31,369 nt of DNA, from NCBI GenBank assembly GCA_002284615.2, contig MU069482.1, positions 19,942 through 51,310 on the forward strand. The letters run 5' to 3'. A model generated the notes under the pieces. The model ran no database searches and had not been told where the DNA came from. It saw only the letters and a list, made by a program, of their open reading frames with translations. Source of the DNA: Dunaliella salina (Eukaryota; Chlorophyta; Chlorophyceae; Chlamydomonadales; Dunaliellaceae). This document shows positions 10,104 through 18,785 of the stretch, piece after piece; position 1 is the first letter of the stretch, and every line of letters starts with the position of its first letter. The position numbers were made by a program, and so were the translations under genes.

Positions 10104-10250
10104 CCTTTTTAGACTTGTATTGTGGTGGAGGGGACTCACGGCTCTTCTGAGCCAATGTGTTTCCTCTTCCTTAATTGATGTAGGGAGATGTTTCTTGCCT
10201 ATGTAGTTTCTTTTTCTTTTCTTTTCTTTCTTTCCACAGCCAACATCCAA
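10104..10250 (+). other. Copy C 3' untranslated tail with hairpin and TTTTC tract
   Basis: After the stop comes a 147-bp non-coding end. It holds a hairpin at 10140-10153 (GGCTC-TTCT-GAGCC) and finishes in a TTTTC/TTTC tract at about 10208-10236. The related 3' ends near 16815-16960 and 19680-19830 share the GAGGGGAC...CTC block. Confidence 0.6.
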
Positions 10251-10286
10251 GCTGACAGTCCAAATCATTAATTCGCTAACAAGGGG

Positions 10287-11164
10287 ATGAGAAACTCCTT
10301 GTGGAAAATCCTGAGATTACCTTTTACAGCAGATGAATGTAATAATAAAGTACCAAACCGGTACACTGTACACATAAAAAAACATGCCTTCAATTTCAAC
10401 TTTTCTTCCACTTCTGTAAGATGCCCACTCTGCGGTGATGAAGACAATGTTGATCACATGCTCCTCAGGTGTACCAACTCCACAATGAGTGGGATGCACA
10501 GTAACAGAACACATGCAGGCCTAAGTCTCTGTTTAAAAGCCCTTAGTAAAGGCCGGTACGGCTCATCCCTTATTGGTCTGTATGGCTGCAGTATTGAGAA
10601 AAGAAAAGTCTACGCAAGCCAAAGGCCACGTTACATGAAGGGAAGCACCCCTAACAAAAGTTAGAGGCCTCACCAGGAGGCCCTCTACCTAAACTAGACG
10701 AAACTAGCTTAGGAAAGAGCAAGAAAGTACTGAGAAACTCCAGGAACAGGGCATGCAGGTCCCTGGAAATATGACACGAGACATCCCTATTTCGTTACTT
10801 CCTAATGGTACTGGCTCTTAAGCCCACCACCAAAGCCGCCCGGATGCTATTTTTGTGCGCTCTATCCCAGGCCTACCAGTCCACCTTGATCCCTCTAAGA
10901 TCCCTGATCTTGACAGGGACATCCACCTTGTCGTTTAATTTCTGCCCTGAAACCAAACCCTTCATCAATTGGAATGAACAGCAGCTCAACATTCTCACAC
11001 TGTAACCAGACTTAGATCTCGCAGTTCAAGAAATCCAAACAGGAGTAACAAAGTGACTCTGCATATCATCGTACTTGGTGTGGCTGGCATTGTTTACAAT
11101 GACTCATTGTATTCGGAATACAAAATCAAACCTCTTATGAATCTGGGCCTTCTCAAACAAAAAG
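10287..11164 (+). pseudogene. LINE copy D: zinc finger and damaged endonuclease
   Basis: A subfamily-2 fragment. It starts with SLWKILRLPFTADECNNK and encodes a finger at 10422-10472 (CPLCGDEDNVDHMLLRC), then CTNSTMSGMHSNRTHAGLS and ALSKGRYGSSLIG. A 125-bp element is inserted at 10602-10726. After it the endonuclease start is recognisable near 10838 (RPDAIFVRS in another frame), but the HLVE.NFCPE region near 10925-10945 carries a stop in place of the catalytic Glu, so the nuclease is dead. The C-terminal part (LHIIVLGVAG near 11060) leads into tail T3. Confidence 0.75.
10591..10737 (-). mobile_element. 125-bp solo LINE/SINE tail inserted in reverse, with 11-bp TSD
   Basis: Bases 10602-10726 are the reverse complement of the shared 3' tail: read on the minus strand they give CTTGCTCTTTCCTAAGCTAG, GGCCTCCTGGTGAGGCCTC, CACG/ACGTGGCCTTTGGCTTGCGT, then AGACTTTTCTTTTC. 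The flanks are near-identical 11-mers: GTATTGAGAAA at 10591-10601 and GTACTGAGAAA at 10727-10737. The insertion splits the zinc-finger/endonuclease linker of copy D. It behaves as a severely 5'-truncated retrotransposition event. Confidence 0.8.
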
Positions 11165-11495
11165 CTGAACCGCTGCCATGCCATTCAAAGATTGACATCT
11201 ATCATTAATACCAGACATGCTCTTCATGTTCAGAGGGCTGTTGGGGGGGGGGGTTTGCCAGGCGCGCGGCGGTGGAGAGCAGGAGAAGGAGAGTCCGGGC
11301 ATGCAAGAGCATGGTGGACAACCCCCCCGATCCTCATTAGCTCTTTTTCTTGCTCTCTCCTAGGCTAGCTGTGTTTAGTGTAGGTTCAGAGGGCCTTCTG
11401 GTGAGACCTCTGGCTTTTCAGTTAGGGGTACCTCTCTTAATGCGCGCGGCCTCTGGCTAGCCTAGACCTTCTTTCTTTCTTTCTTTCTTGAAGAG
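11165..11495 (+). mobile_element. Copy D 3' end and tail (T3)
   Basis: Contains the conserved LINE end INTRHALH..., a G run near 11243, DNPPDPH-like codons and TAG at 11337-11339. The tail then reads CTCTCTCCTAGGCTAGCTGTG, CTTCTGGTGAGACCTCTGGC and CTTAATGCGCGCGGCC, ending in TTTC repeats at 11471-11490. The hairpin stem is partly lost here (GCGC opposite GCCT). Confidence 0.75.
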
Positions 11496-11539
11496 ATAGC
11501 ATGGTATTACACGATTAGAGACTTGCTCAGGGATGTGCA

Positions 11540-12235
11540 GATCATGCTGGGCAAGATCCAGGTACACTAGATTTGACCCATAAGAAGCCTTTGCTAACCA
11601 TTTTCAAGATCATTCTGCTAGCTATAATGTATCGCTCAGTTATGTCATGTTGCGAATAACGGGGCCTTGACACCTGATAGAATGTGGAGAGCAATTTCCA
11701 AGTAATGGCCCGCCCGGGAAAGGGCAAACAAGGCTAGTGGATCTTTTGAAGCGGAATGCTTGCTTTTGATTGTAAAGGATGCATGTGTGGTATTGGAAGA
11801 TCATGCATCCCATTCGTGTTGAGATAAAGGGCATAATCCAGAGGCATTGCTTATGCTCTTGTTAACATGAGGCAGACTTTGGTAAAAGGTGTAGTATCCT
11901 GTCTTGCAATTCGCAAATCCAAGCCTGTGTTTGCATGCATATGAGATTTCAAAGCATCTAAGGTCTGGGAGATAAGTTAGAGGAGTAAAGGGATTTCCTC
12001 CTGGGCCCGCACCAGGGAGGGGGTCGAGTGTCAGTCAGGCCGTTATTTTTGAGAGCAGCTTGACAATTAGCCATCCTATCTGCGCATTCATTCCCTGCAA
12101 TTTCAGCATGGGATTTGATCTTGAAAAAAAAAGATGTGAGTTTGAGAGGAGGGGCAAGGTTTGTCCTCAAAACATCTCCTTGCACACGTTGTCTGCGCTT
12201 CTCTGGGTACATACAGGATTTGCTGGGATTTGCTT
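11540..12235 (-). pseudogene. LINE copy F: RNase H end and zinc-finger region, reversed
   Basis: Read on the minus strand from 12235 leftwards: an ILYPE-like block (MYPEKRRQRVQGDVLR), then FFKIKSHAEIAGNECADRMA, the C-terminal block of RNase H. Near 11830-11700 it gives TCILYNQKQAFRFKRSTS and the finger remnant (VCPFPGGPLLG...), and near 11600 RMILKMVSKG. It is subfamily-1-like. At least three frame changes are needed. No endonuclease follows at the low-coordinate end. Confidence 0.75.
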
Positions 12236-12312
12236 TTATTAGGGGTTCTTCCCTTAATGCACGCGGCCTTTGGCTTGCGTAGACTTTTCTTTTTCTTTTC
12301 TTCTTCTTTGCT
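12236..12312 (+). mobile_element. Solo LINE/SINE tail (T4)
   Basis: About 75 bp of the shared tail in plus orientation (GGGGTTCTTCCCTTAATGCACGCGGCC, hairpin, GCGTAGACTTTTC and a TTTTC/TTC tract). It abuts the 5' end of reversed copy F with no spacer. This could be a short insertion or an inversion breakpoint between elements. Confidence 0.7.
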
Positions 12313-13045
12313 TTCTGAGCTGGTGAAGTGAGGAAAGGCTGTCCGTGGCAATGTGTGTTCTTTTCTCAGGAGCCCAGCCCCTTTTTGCTGGTATTTTCAT
12401 CATGTAGGAGCAAAGGCCCTTTTGGGAAATCGCTATTTCCTTGGGTCAACGTAACAAAAAAAAACGTGTGTGTACTCATGAGTGCACAGCAGCATGGCAG
12501 TCAGCAACATTAGGCTCTACGCCGGCCCCTCTCCCTGTAGTGCGGTTCTGAACCTGGCAGCTGCCGCTGTGTTGGGACCCTTGAAAATCTGCTTTATGTC
12601 AAAGAAAAGCTTTTCATGTTTCATCATAGTATGCTATGCATTTTAAATGGGATCATTACTCACACTTGTAGTTTTCCACTTGGCTTCTGAGAAGGCTTTG
12701 TTCAAGAGAATATACATGTTGGCCATCCAGATGTAATGTCATGTTCAAAAACACTTGTGTACGCTTACACAACCGGATCCTTAACCAATTCCAACAACAG
12801 GGACAGGATCACCAGCGTGCCACATTGGACATGAACTCTTGAACCATTTTTCAGAGTAAGCAATGGTAAACCAGAAAAGGAGAAAGAAGACCCTGCAAAA
12901 CCTTTCAAGAAAGATGCAGTGCAGCTCAGTCATGGCAGTGCGTGCTCTTAGTTTTTCCCCTGTGTGCGAGCTCTCCACAGTGTCGTTTTGTTTATCTTGA
13001 GTGGAGAGAGTTTGTTCAGGCAAACCCGCATAATTTCAGATTAAG
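12313..13045. other. No recognised gene
   Basis: Bases 12313-13045 contain only short open frames in both strands. The longest minus-strand frame (12781-13023) has a hydrophobic patch but no recognisable family and no clear splice context. I see no repeats here. Confidence 0.4.
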
Positions 13046-13258
13046 TCAGAAACGACTACCAATGCTGTCTAAAAAATTATTGACTATAGAATACTTTTCG
13101 ACAGACTGTTTCAGGTAGCCAGCTTTACAGAACACCTTAGCTCCGTACTCCTTTGGAGGATGCATGACTGTGGCTACGTATGGCAAGAACTGTACTGTCC
13201 TTTCAGCGTCCTTCAAGTTGAACCGCCGTCCCCTCAAAGTCTCCAAGGCTGCATGTCC
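13046..13258 (-). CDS. Candidate coding exon, unrecognised
   Basis: The minus strand has a GACATGCAG-type acceptor at about 13252-13260, followed by an open frame to a TGA at 13046-13048. The product looks protein-like rather than random: LETLRGRRFNLKDAERTV, FLPYVATVMHPPKEYGAK and FCKAGYLKQSVEKYS. It would be a terminal exon of a gene whose upstream exons lie toward or beyond the (GT)n/N gap. The frame has no Met at its start, so it is not a whole gene. I do not recognise the family. A chance open frame is possible. Confidence 0.35.
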   Translation of the reverse strand, partial: GHAALETLRGRRFNLKDAERTVQFLPYVATVMHPPKEYGAKVFCKAGYLKQSVEKYSIVNNFLDSIGSRF

Positions 13259-13325
13259 CCTCTCTTATGATCTGAATTGCACCAATTTCATCAAAAACGC
13301 CATGCAACAAAGATGTTGATACAGA

Positions 13326-13327
<2 letters not shown>

Positions 13328-13372
<45 letters not shown>

Positions 13373-13379
13373 CATAAAA

Positions 13380-13424
<45 letters not shown>
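13328..13424 (+). repeat. (GT)n microsatellite bordering the gap
   Basis: Two (GT)n blocks, 13328-13371 and 13381-13424, are separated by GCATAAAAA. The second runs into the N gap, and GTGTGTG follows the gap at 14101, so the gap is probably an uncollapsed (GT)n array. Confidence 0.95.
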
Positions 13425-14100
13425 NNNNNNNNNNNNNNNNNNNNNNNNNNNNNNNNNNNNNNNNNNNNNNNNNNNNNNNNNNNNNNNNNNNNNNNNNNNN
13501 NNNNNNNNNNNNNNNNNNNNNNNNNNNNNNNNNNNNNNNNNNNNNNNNNNNNNNNNNNNNNNNNNNNNNNNNNNNNNNNNNNNNNNNNNNNNNNNNNNNN
13601 NNNNNNNNNNNNNNNNNNNNNNNNNNNNNNNNNNNNNNNNNNNNNNNNNNNNNNNNNNNNNNNNNNNNNNNNNNNNNNNNNNNNNNNNNNNNNNNNNNNN
13701 NNNNNNNNNNNNNNNNNNNNNNNNNNNNNNNNNNNNNNNNNNNNNNNNNNNNNNNNNNNNNNNNNNNNNNNNNNNNNNNNNNNNNNNNNNNNNNNNNNNN
13801 NNNNNNNNNNNNNNNNNNNNNNNNNNNNNNNNNNNNNNNNNNNNNNNNNNNNNNNNNNNNNNNNNNNNNNNNNNNNNNNNNNNNNNNNNNNNNNNNNNNN
13901 NNNNNNNNNNNNNNNNNNNNNNNNNNNNNNNNNNNNNNNNNNNNNNNNNNNNNNNNNNNNNNNNNNNNNNNNNNNNNNNNNNNNNNNNNNNNNNNNNNNN
14001 NNNNNNNNNNNNNNNNNNNNNNNNNNNNNNNNNNNNNNNNNNNNNNNNNNNNNNNNNNNNNNNNNNNNNNNNNNNNNNNNNNNNNNNNNNNNNNNNNNNN
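13425..14100. other. Assembly gap (676 N)
   Basis: Every base is N. Any reading frame drawn across it is meaningless. GT repeats on both sides suggest that the repeat caused the break. Confidence 1.
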
Positions 14101-14474
14101 GTGTGTGCTCCCTTTCCAAGTGCAAGCACATTAAAGCAGGCATTTTGATTGCTATTTTAAACAGAGCTGACCTGCAGTCTCTCTTTGCTGAATATGCAGG
14201 GGCACTTGAATGTAAGAGGAAGCTGTCTGTGTGGTTTTTCACCTCCAAATGGGAGTGAAATTTCTGCCCAACTTCCTACTTAAGCCTATATTTTACACTT
14301 GAGAGCCATTGCCTTGTTGCCATTCGCGCTTGCTCCAAAAATCCCCCATGCCAAATCTGTTTCCTTGCAATTTTCTTGTGATTCCCATGTTCGCTCTGTT
14401 CAGTAAATGCACACTATTACAAAATGTGCCAAGGTAAGGATCCAGGTCCTGCAAGCCGCCCACCAGGTCCCCGC
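14101..14474. other. No recognised gene
   Basis: After 7 bases of residual GT repeat there is ordinary-looking unique sequence with only short open frames. I see no feature that can be supported. Confidence 0.4.
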
Positions 14475-14700
14475 TAATTTCCCCTGTCAAACACACCTGA
14501 CTGACAAAGGGAACTCAAAGCGCTGGGGTTTCCAGTGCATCTTTCTTGCCTTTGTCACGAATCTTCTGATTTACTGCCACAAAAGGGTAATAACCCCTGC
14601 CAAATACACCTCACTGTAAAAGGGAGCTCGAAGCGCTGGGGTTTCCAATGCGCCTTTCTTTCCTTTGTCACGAGTCTTCTGCTTTACTGCCACAAGAGGT
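14475..14700 (+). repeat. 113-bp tandem duplication
   Basis: Two adjacent copies of a 113-bp unit lie here. GCGCTGGGGTTTCCA occurs at about 14520 and again at 14633, and TTTGTCACGA..CTTCTG at 14553 and 14666. Identity is high (roughly 85-90% by eye). No coding role is apparent. Confidence 0.85.
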
Positions 14701-14724
14701 TTATATCACTGCCACAATAGCTTT

Positions 14725-14812
14725 CTCATTCTCTTTTTCATTCTCTTTTTCATTCTCTATTTCATTCTCTATTTCATTCTCTTTCTCATTCAACCTCTTT
14801 TTCATTCTGCTT
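14725..14812 (+). repeat. TTCATTCTCTTT 12-bp tandem repeat
   Basis: About seven units of a CTCTTTTTCATT / CTCTATTTCATT pattern. This is a simple pyrimidine-rich repeat. Confidence 0.9.
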
Positions 14813-15159
14813 CTTGCAAGAAGCGGACCCGGTCAGACATACCATGAATATCCAAGACCCTCCTTGAAAGGCATCTAATACCTGCCTTCAATGTGGTGAA
14901 TGTTTCCACTGCCTGTCCATTTCCCTTATGAATACACCCCACCTGTGTCATTTCCTACATGTCAAAGAAGAGTGGAAAATGTGCTTGCACACTACATCCT
15001 ATTGTCATGTCATATAATTGTTATTGCTACATTGCTGCAGTATCTGCAGTGTTGTGTGCTGCCAGGTCAGTGTCTAGTACAGGACAGTGATCTCGCATGA
15101 CACTACACACCCTCAAGGTTCATGGTGACATGTAGCAGACCGTGAGCACAAAGCCTCAC
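14813..15159. other. No recognised gene; expected downstream side of the Kazal gene
   Basis: The Kazal candidate on the minus strand leaves exon 2 in phase 0 at 15160, so its next exon should lie at lower coordinates. I could not identify it between 14101 and 15159. Confidence 0.4.
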
Positions 15160-15947
15160 CTCAGCGCCCTCACATCTCGCAAAACATGCGTTGGAGTACG
15201 TCCGGACTTTGTCCCCAACCTTGGCACAAACTGTTGCAGATTTGTGTGGAGAGTAGTGCTCTCAGTTGCAGGCGCATGCCAGGACATGTCGTAATTTCAT
15301 GCAGGAGAAGCATGACAAGGTGCCGTTTTGCTCAAATAACATGACAAAGCCTTATGTAAGTGCCGACAAAAATGATTGGAGACAGTGTGGGCAATGTCAA
15401 AAGAACTCCTTCATCACATAAAAATACAGACTGACTTCTTTCTTCATGACCCTCAGCCCAGGATCTTGAAGCAGGGACTTGAGCAATTTGCCACAATGCA
15501 AAATGCTTGCACTCAAGGTATGAAGAGAACTTTTTTGCCGTAAGCTAAACCAGACCTACTTTCAATCACTGTTCTTTCCATCGGCAACAGCAGCAATCGG
15601 CAGGGCCAGCCTGACAGGAGCTCACCTGGCGCGTACACAAGTGTACATCGGCATGGCTCTTGCTGCAAGTCCTCCACGTCTGTGATGACGGATGGAGACC
15701 GCTTTGGTGGAGGGGAGGGGGAAGGCGCTACTGCTATGCCCCCTACAAGATCTGTCTCATTGGCAGGCACGGTGGTGGCGTTTGAAGTCGTGGCATTTGC
15801 TGGAGGCCGTGGAAGCTGTTCTTCCCTAGTTGTAGGCTGTTCTGGCTGCAGCAACTCTGTTTGCTGCAGGTTTCGCGAAGGGCTTGCCGCACACTCTGTA
15901 ACAATTGCAAGCAGAGCAAGGTAGCAGGCAGGGCGGACCAACACCAT
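15160..15947 (-). CDS. Secreted Kazal-type protease inhibitor-like protein (partial)
   Basis: Two exons join in phase: 15947-15626 (start ATG; 107 codons plus one base, donor CCAG|GTGAGC) and 15230-15160 (acceptor CAACAG|TTTGTG; donor GAG|GTGAGG). The first 21 residues form a signal peptide (MVLVRPACYLALLAIVTECA). A Thr/Pro/Asn-rich spacer follows with three N-glycosylation sequons (NAT, NAT, NET) and SPSPPPKRSPS. Across the junction it reads CRCTLVYAPVCAKVGDK then VRTYSNACFARCEGAE, the core pattern of a Kazal inhibitor (CxC...PVC...TYsNaC...C). The protein is probably extracellular or in the endomembrane system and would bind serine proteases; the target is unknown. The last Cys is expected in a further exon that I did not find. 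The exon containing the ATG has an acceptor (CTTTTGCAG) at 15974, so a 5' non-coding exon probably lies upstream. Confidence 0.65.
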
Positions 15948-15973
15948 ATCTAGTTGTTTGACTGTCCAGAAAG

Positions 15974-16324
15974 CTGCAAAAGAGAAAGGAAAACAAGTAG
16001 AAAAGAAGGAGCTGTCACCTCGGCGCTTGAAATGATGAAACACGAAATTTTAACCAAAAGAAAGCGATAAAACGATGTAAGGTCGATAATGAGCTCATTA
16101 CTTGTTCAAGAGGCTCGCGCTCTCGGTTCACAAAATCTATAACCGCCTGAAAAGACGGCTGATGTCCCACCGTAGCTTTTCGAACCATTCTAAATAATTG
16201 AGAAAGAACAAGGTGTGCCTCTCAATGCGGCCCTGGATGGCCCATCAATGGGCCATTTTGAGATGACATCCATTTTTGAGGATGTCCGTGATCCATTTGA
16301 GTACTTCCAATATGGAATGATATT
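15974..16324. other. No recognised gene; likely 5' intron or promoter side of the Kazal gene
   Basis: The polypyrimidine stretch and AG at 15974-15990 (minus strand) mark an intron end. The rest shows no domain. The upstream exon and promoter could not be placed. Confidence 0.35.
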
Positions 16325-16450
16325 CACAAGCACTAGTTGGCTAAGGCTTGCTTGGAAGAGCTCCTGGTGAGTCCAATGCTATTAAGGAAGATTTCCTTGT
16401 TATCTTCGGCCTCCATTCAAAAGTTGACGAGAAGAGAAAAGAGAAGTCTG
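16325..16450 (+). repeat. Dispersed repeat, partner of 17820-17945
   Basis: CACTAGTTGGCTAAGGCTTG...GAGTCCAATGCTATTA matches GTCTAGTTAGCTCAGGCTTG...GAGTCCAAAAGCTATTA at 17823-17880, and similarity continues to ..GAGAAGTCTG. The start (TTAGCTCAGG...TTGGTAGAGC in the second copy) resembles a tRNA D-arm / A box, so both may be plus-strand SINE relics. Confidence 0.6.
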
Positions 16451-16479
16451 CAAAGTCATAGGCAGCATTAATGCCTGCC

Positions 16480-16960
16480 ACATGCCAACTCAGCTAGTAG
16501 AGGTTCCCTGACTAGCGAGCTAGCAGGGGCCTCATCAAAAGGCCAAAAGGCAAGGATATGACGAGAGAAACAATACTGCGATGCGGCGCACATCACACTC
16601 ATTCAGTAACATTCCCAAATGCTAAGGAATAGACCTGACAGGACAACCATCATTGGTCACTTGCCATCATGCTTTCAAATATACTTGATGCCCATTCTGT
16701 TGGTTATGCCTACAGGCTTGTACAAGTTGTATGTTGCTACCAGGCGCTATCGAAAACAAAAATCCCTCTTACACCCTCTTACAACCAGATTCCAGGGCAG
16801 GGGGTTTTCCAGCGACCCTCCCAATCCCCACTTGCCCTCTTCGCTTTTTACTTTTAAGATGAAGGCCCCGAGGGGACCCATAGCTCTTTGGTGTCTCCTA
16901 TTCCTCATCCCAACAAAGGGACATTTCCACTGCAAACACGGTTTTTTTTCTTTCTGTATT
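16480..16960 (+). pseudogene. Repeat with LINE subfamily-1 C-terminal fragment (empty-site copy)
   Basis: Bases 16480-16680 match 18962-19141, and 16660-16960 match 19558-19830. The second half encodes the end of the LINE endonuclease region (DAHSVGYAYRLV, compare HAHSVQYAHKLV in copy C), then a degenerate NPPDPH terminus (CGACCCTCCCAATCCCCAC near 16813) and the 3' block near 16860-16910. The copy at 19 kb is interrupted by a SINE that is absent here. Confidence 0.65.
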
Positions 16961-16989
16961 TTCTTTACTCAGGAAGTATTCATTCCTCT

Positions 16990-17230
16990 ATCTCCTGTAC
17001 GATAAATCCGAAGGGCCATGGACCCAATGGTACAATTAACAGAGCACAGCTCGTCGTAATTTTTGTAGCTTTGCGACAAGGGCGCACTCAAACCGCGACT
17101 GACAGCTCTTCAGCACTGAACCAGGTTAGAAACCAGATCCTCAAACCCATGGAATATCCACTATCCACTCTATCACATGCATCACAACTCATGGAAATAA
17201 TCGATCTTGTTAGCTCATCACAGGACTAAA
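16990..17230 (+). pseudogene. LINE copy E, RNase H part
   Basis: Encodes KGHGPNGTINRAQLVVI, VALRQGRTQTATDSSSALNQ and ILKPMEYPLSTLSHASQLM. It matches NGHGPTNTINRAELVGI...IATDSAS of copy B. The first YTDGS strand is replaced by other sequence, and the final K.HAG..GNE block is missing. The conserved Glu in RAEL is Gln here. Confidence 0.7.
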
Positions 17231-17584
17231 TGCAGGCTCCGCCGGGCTATGCGGGAACCCTAGCCTCTCTCCCACAGAGAAGATGTTTTTACTATATGTT
17301 TTTTATGGCACCAGATTGCCAAGTCACTACACCCAACAAACAAAGCATAAGTCAATTTCCATAAGCACCTGGATATGATTGCATTTCAAACAAGTGCCGG
17401 AAACAGCTTTACTGATATGAAATCAAAGCACAAGGTTATGACCATGACCTGTGTAACAAGCCACATCACCTTGCAAAGCACTAAAATTGCCAGAAATACC
17501 TGATTTTTGATGCGCATAGTCCTGTGGGCTATCAAGCCGTGCAGGCACAGGTAAGCCGGGCAGACAAAGGACCAGCCACGAAAA
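17231..17584. other. No recognised gene within LINE E interval
   Basis: Stop-rich sequence between the RNase H and finger parts of copy E. It may be decayed LINE linker, but I could not align it. Confidence 0.35.
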
Positions 17585-17790
17585 GACCTTTTTCTTTCAA
17601 GGGTTTAAAGGTTTATGCGTACCCGAGAGTTGTGTGTATTAAGGAAAGACCCGTCAGGGAACCCACTGACAATCCGGATCCCTACAAGTTCTAGGTGCTC
17701 ACCCTCACTCAGGGGTACGAACCAGGGACTTCTTGGGCCACCTTCCCAAGTGTTTCCGAGGATGCAACTGAGCTACACCTGTTTCCAATT
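17585..17790 (-). mobile_element. tRNA-derived SINE with LINE-like tail (SINE1)
   Basis: Read on the minus strand from 17790: a tRNA-like head with GTAGCTCAGTTGCAT (A box, about 17762-17776) and GGTTCGTACCC (B box, 17713-17723), 38 bases apart. The end reads TCTTTCCTTAATACACACA then GCATAAACC near 17642-17610. This aligns with CTTCCCTTAATGCACGCGG...GCGTAGACT of the LINE tails with mostly G-to-A changes. It lies inside LINE copy E. No clear target-site duplication was found. A decayed tRNA gene is a less likely alternative, because the acceptor stem is not recognisable. Confidence 0.6.
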
Positions 17791-17822
17791 TTGTTAGCCA
17801 GATGGCCCATCCTCACAAACAA

Positions 17823-18785
17823 AAGTCTAGTTAGCTCAGGCTTGGTTGGTAGAGCCCCTGGCGAGTCCAAAAGCTATTAGGAAGGAAATATTTCATTATT
17901 GCCTTTGGTCCCCATTCAATGATCAGAATGAAGAGAACAATCAAGTCTGTGTTAGCCAAAGGCAGCGCCTGTACAATCAGAGTCATGCATTCAGCTTCAA
18001 CTTTTCAAGTTCTGGAAGATGCCCTCTTTGTAATGAGATGGACCACATTCACCACATACTCTTAAGGTGTACAAATTCAACAATGAGTGGGATGCACACC
18101 GACAGGCACCATGCAGCCCTAAGTCTTTGTATCAAGCCCTCAGTAAAGGCCGGTATGGCTCATCCCTTATTAGTATGGATGGCTGCAGTAACGAGAGACT
18201 TCTGGATCAGGGCATACTAGTCCCTGCAAACACATCAAGGTCTACTCCAGACTGGGTTTTCCCTTATGGTACTGGCTTCCCTGCCCGGCACCAATCCCGT
18301 CCTGATGCTATCTTTGTGCGCCCTATTCCAGGCAGACAAAACCACCAACAACCATCCCTCCAAGATTCCTTTTCAAGACAGGGACATCCACCTTGCTGAA
18401 CTAAATTTCTGTCCTGACACAAACCTCTTCATCACTCTAGAACGTGCAGTCCCAACATTCTCATACGATGACTAGGCTTAAAACCCTCAGCTCAAGGAAT
18501 CCAAACAGGAATGATAAAATGACTTTGCACGTTGTCTTAATTGGTGTGGCTGTCACCATTTACTATGATTGTACAGTCACACCTCTTATAATCTGGGCCT
18601 TACTAAACAAAAAGCTAAAGCACTAGCATCCAAACTTAGGGACCATGCCATTCAAAGATGAAACACTATCTTTAACACTAGACGCACGCTTTGCTTTCAG
18701 GGGGCTTCTGGAAGGGTTTTTGCTGGGTGCACGGCGGTGGAGGATGGGAGAAGGAGAGTCCGGGCGTCCAGAGACATGGCGAGCA
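17823..18785 (+). pseudogene. LINE copy E, zinc finger and endonuclease part
   Basis: After a repeat start (17823-17880) it encodes RLYNQSHAFSFNFSSSGR and the finger at 18020-18072 (CPLCNEMDHIHHILLRC), then CTNSTMSGMHTDRHHAALS. Further on it gives SRPDAIFVRPIPG (Arg codon at 18298) and DIHLAELNFCPDTN near 18385-18425. The catalytic E-X-K is ELN, so Lys is replaced by Asn, and a frameshift lies between the PD and E motifs. C-terminal sequence (NRNDKMTLHVVLIGVAVT near 18500) leads to tail T5. The arrangement matches copy D closely. Confidence 0.75.

Larger units (their letters stand above)
6904..10250 (+). mobile_element. LINE copy C, 5'-truncated, the most complete copy
   Basis: A 3.3-kb subfamily-1 non-LTR retrotransposon. 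Domain order on the plus strand is: PHD-like tail, unknown linker, methyltransferase-like domain, RNase H, zinc finger, PD-(D/E)XK endonuclease, stop at 10103, then a 3' tail. A C-terminal restriction-like endonuclease is the hallmark of R2/NeSL/Dualen-type LINEs. Ahead of 6904 I see no reverse transcriptase, so the copy is 5' truncated. Breaks: a frameshift near 7950, CGA to TGA at 8608, a stop near 8971, and a frameshift near 9560. Scattered N bases (7126-7706 and 9484) hint at mixed read support from near-identical copies. Confidence 0.8.

Noticed and set aside
13203..14258. Long open frames on both strands across 13.2-14.2 kb
   Set aside because: They consist of N codons and GT/CA repeat codons (Cys-Val or His-Thr) and have no biological meaning.
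16747..16935. Minus-strand frame opposite the LINE 3' block
   Set aside because: Antisense shadow of the repeat shared with 19.7 kb.
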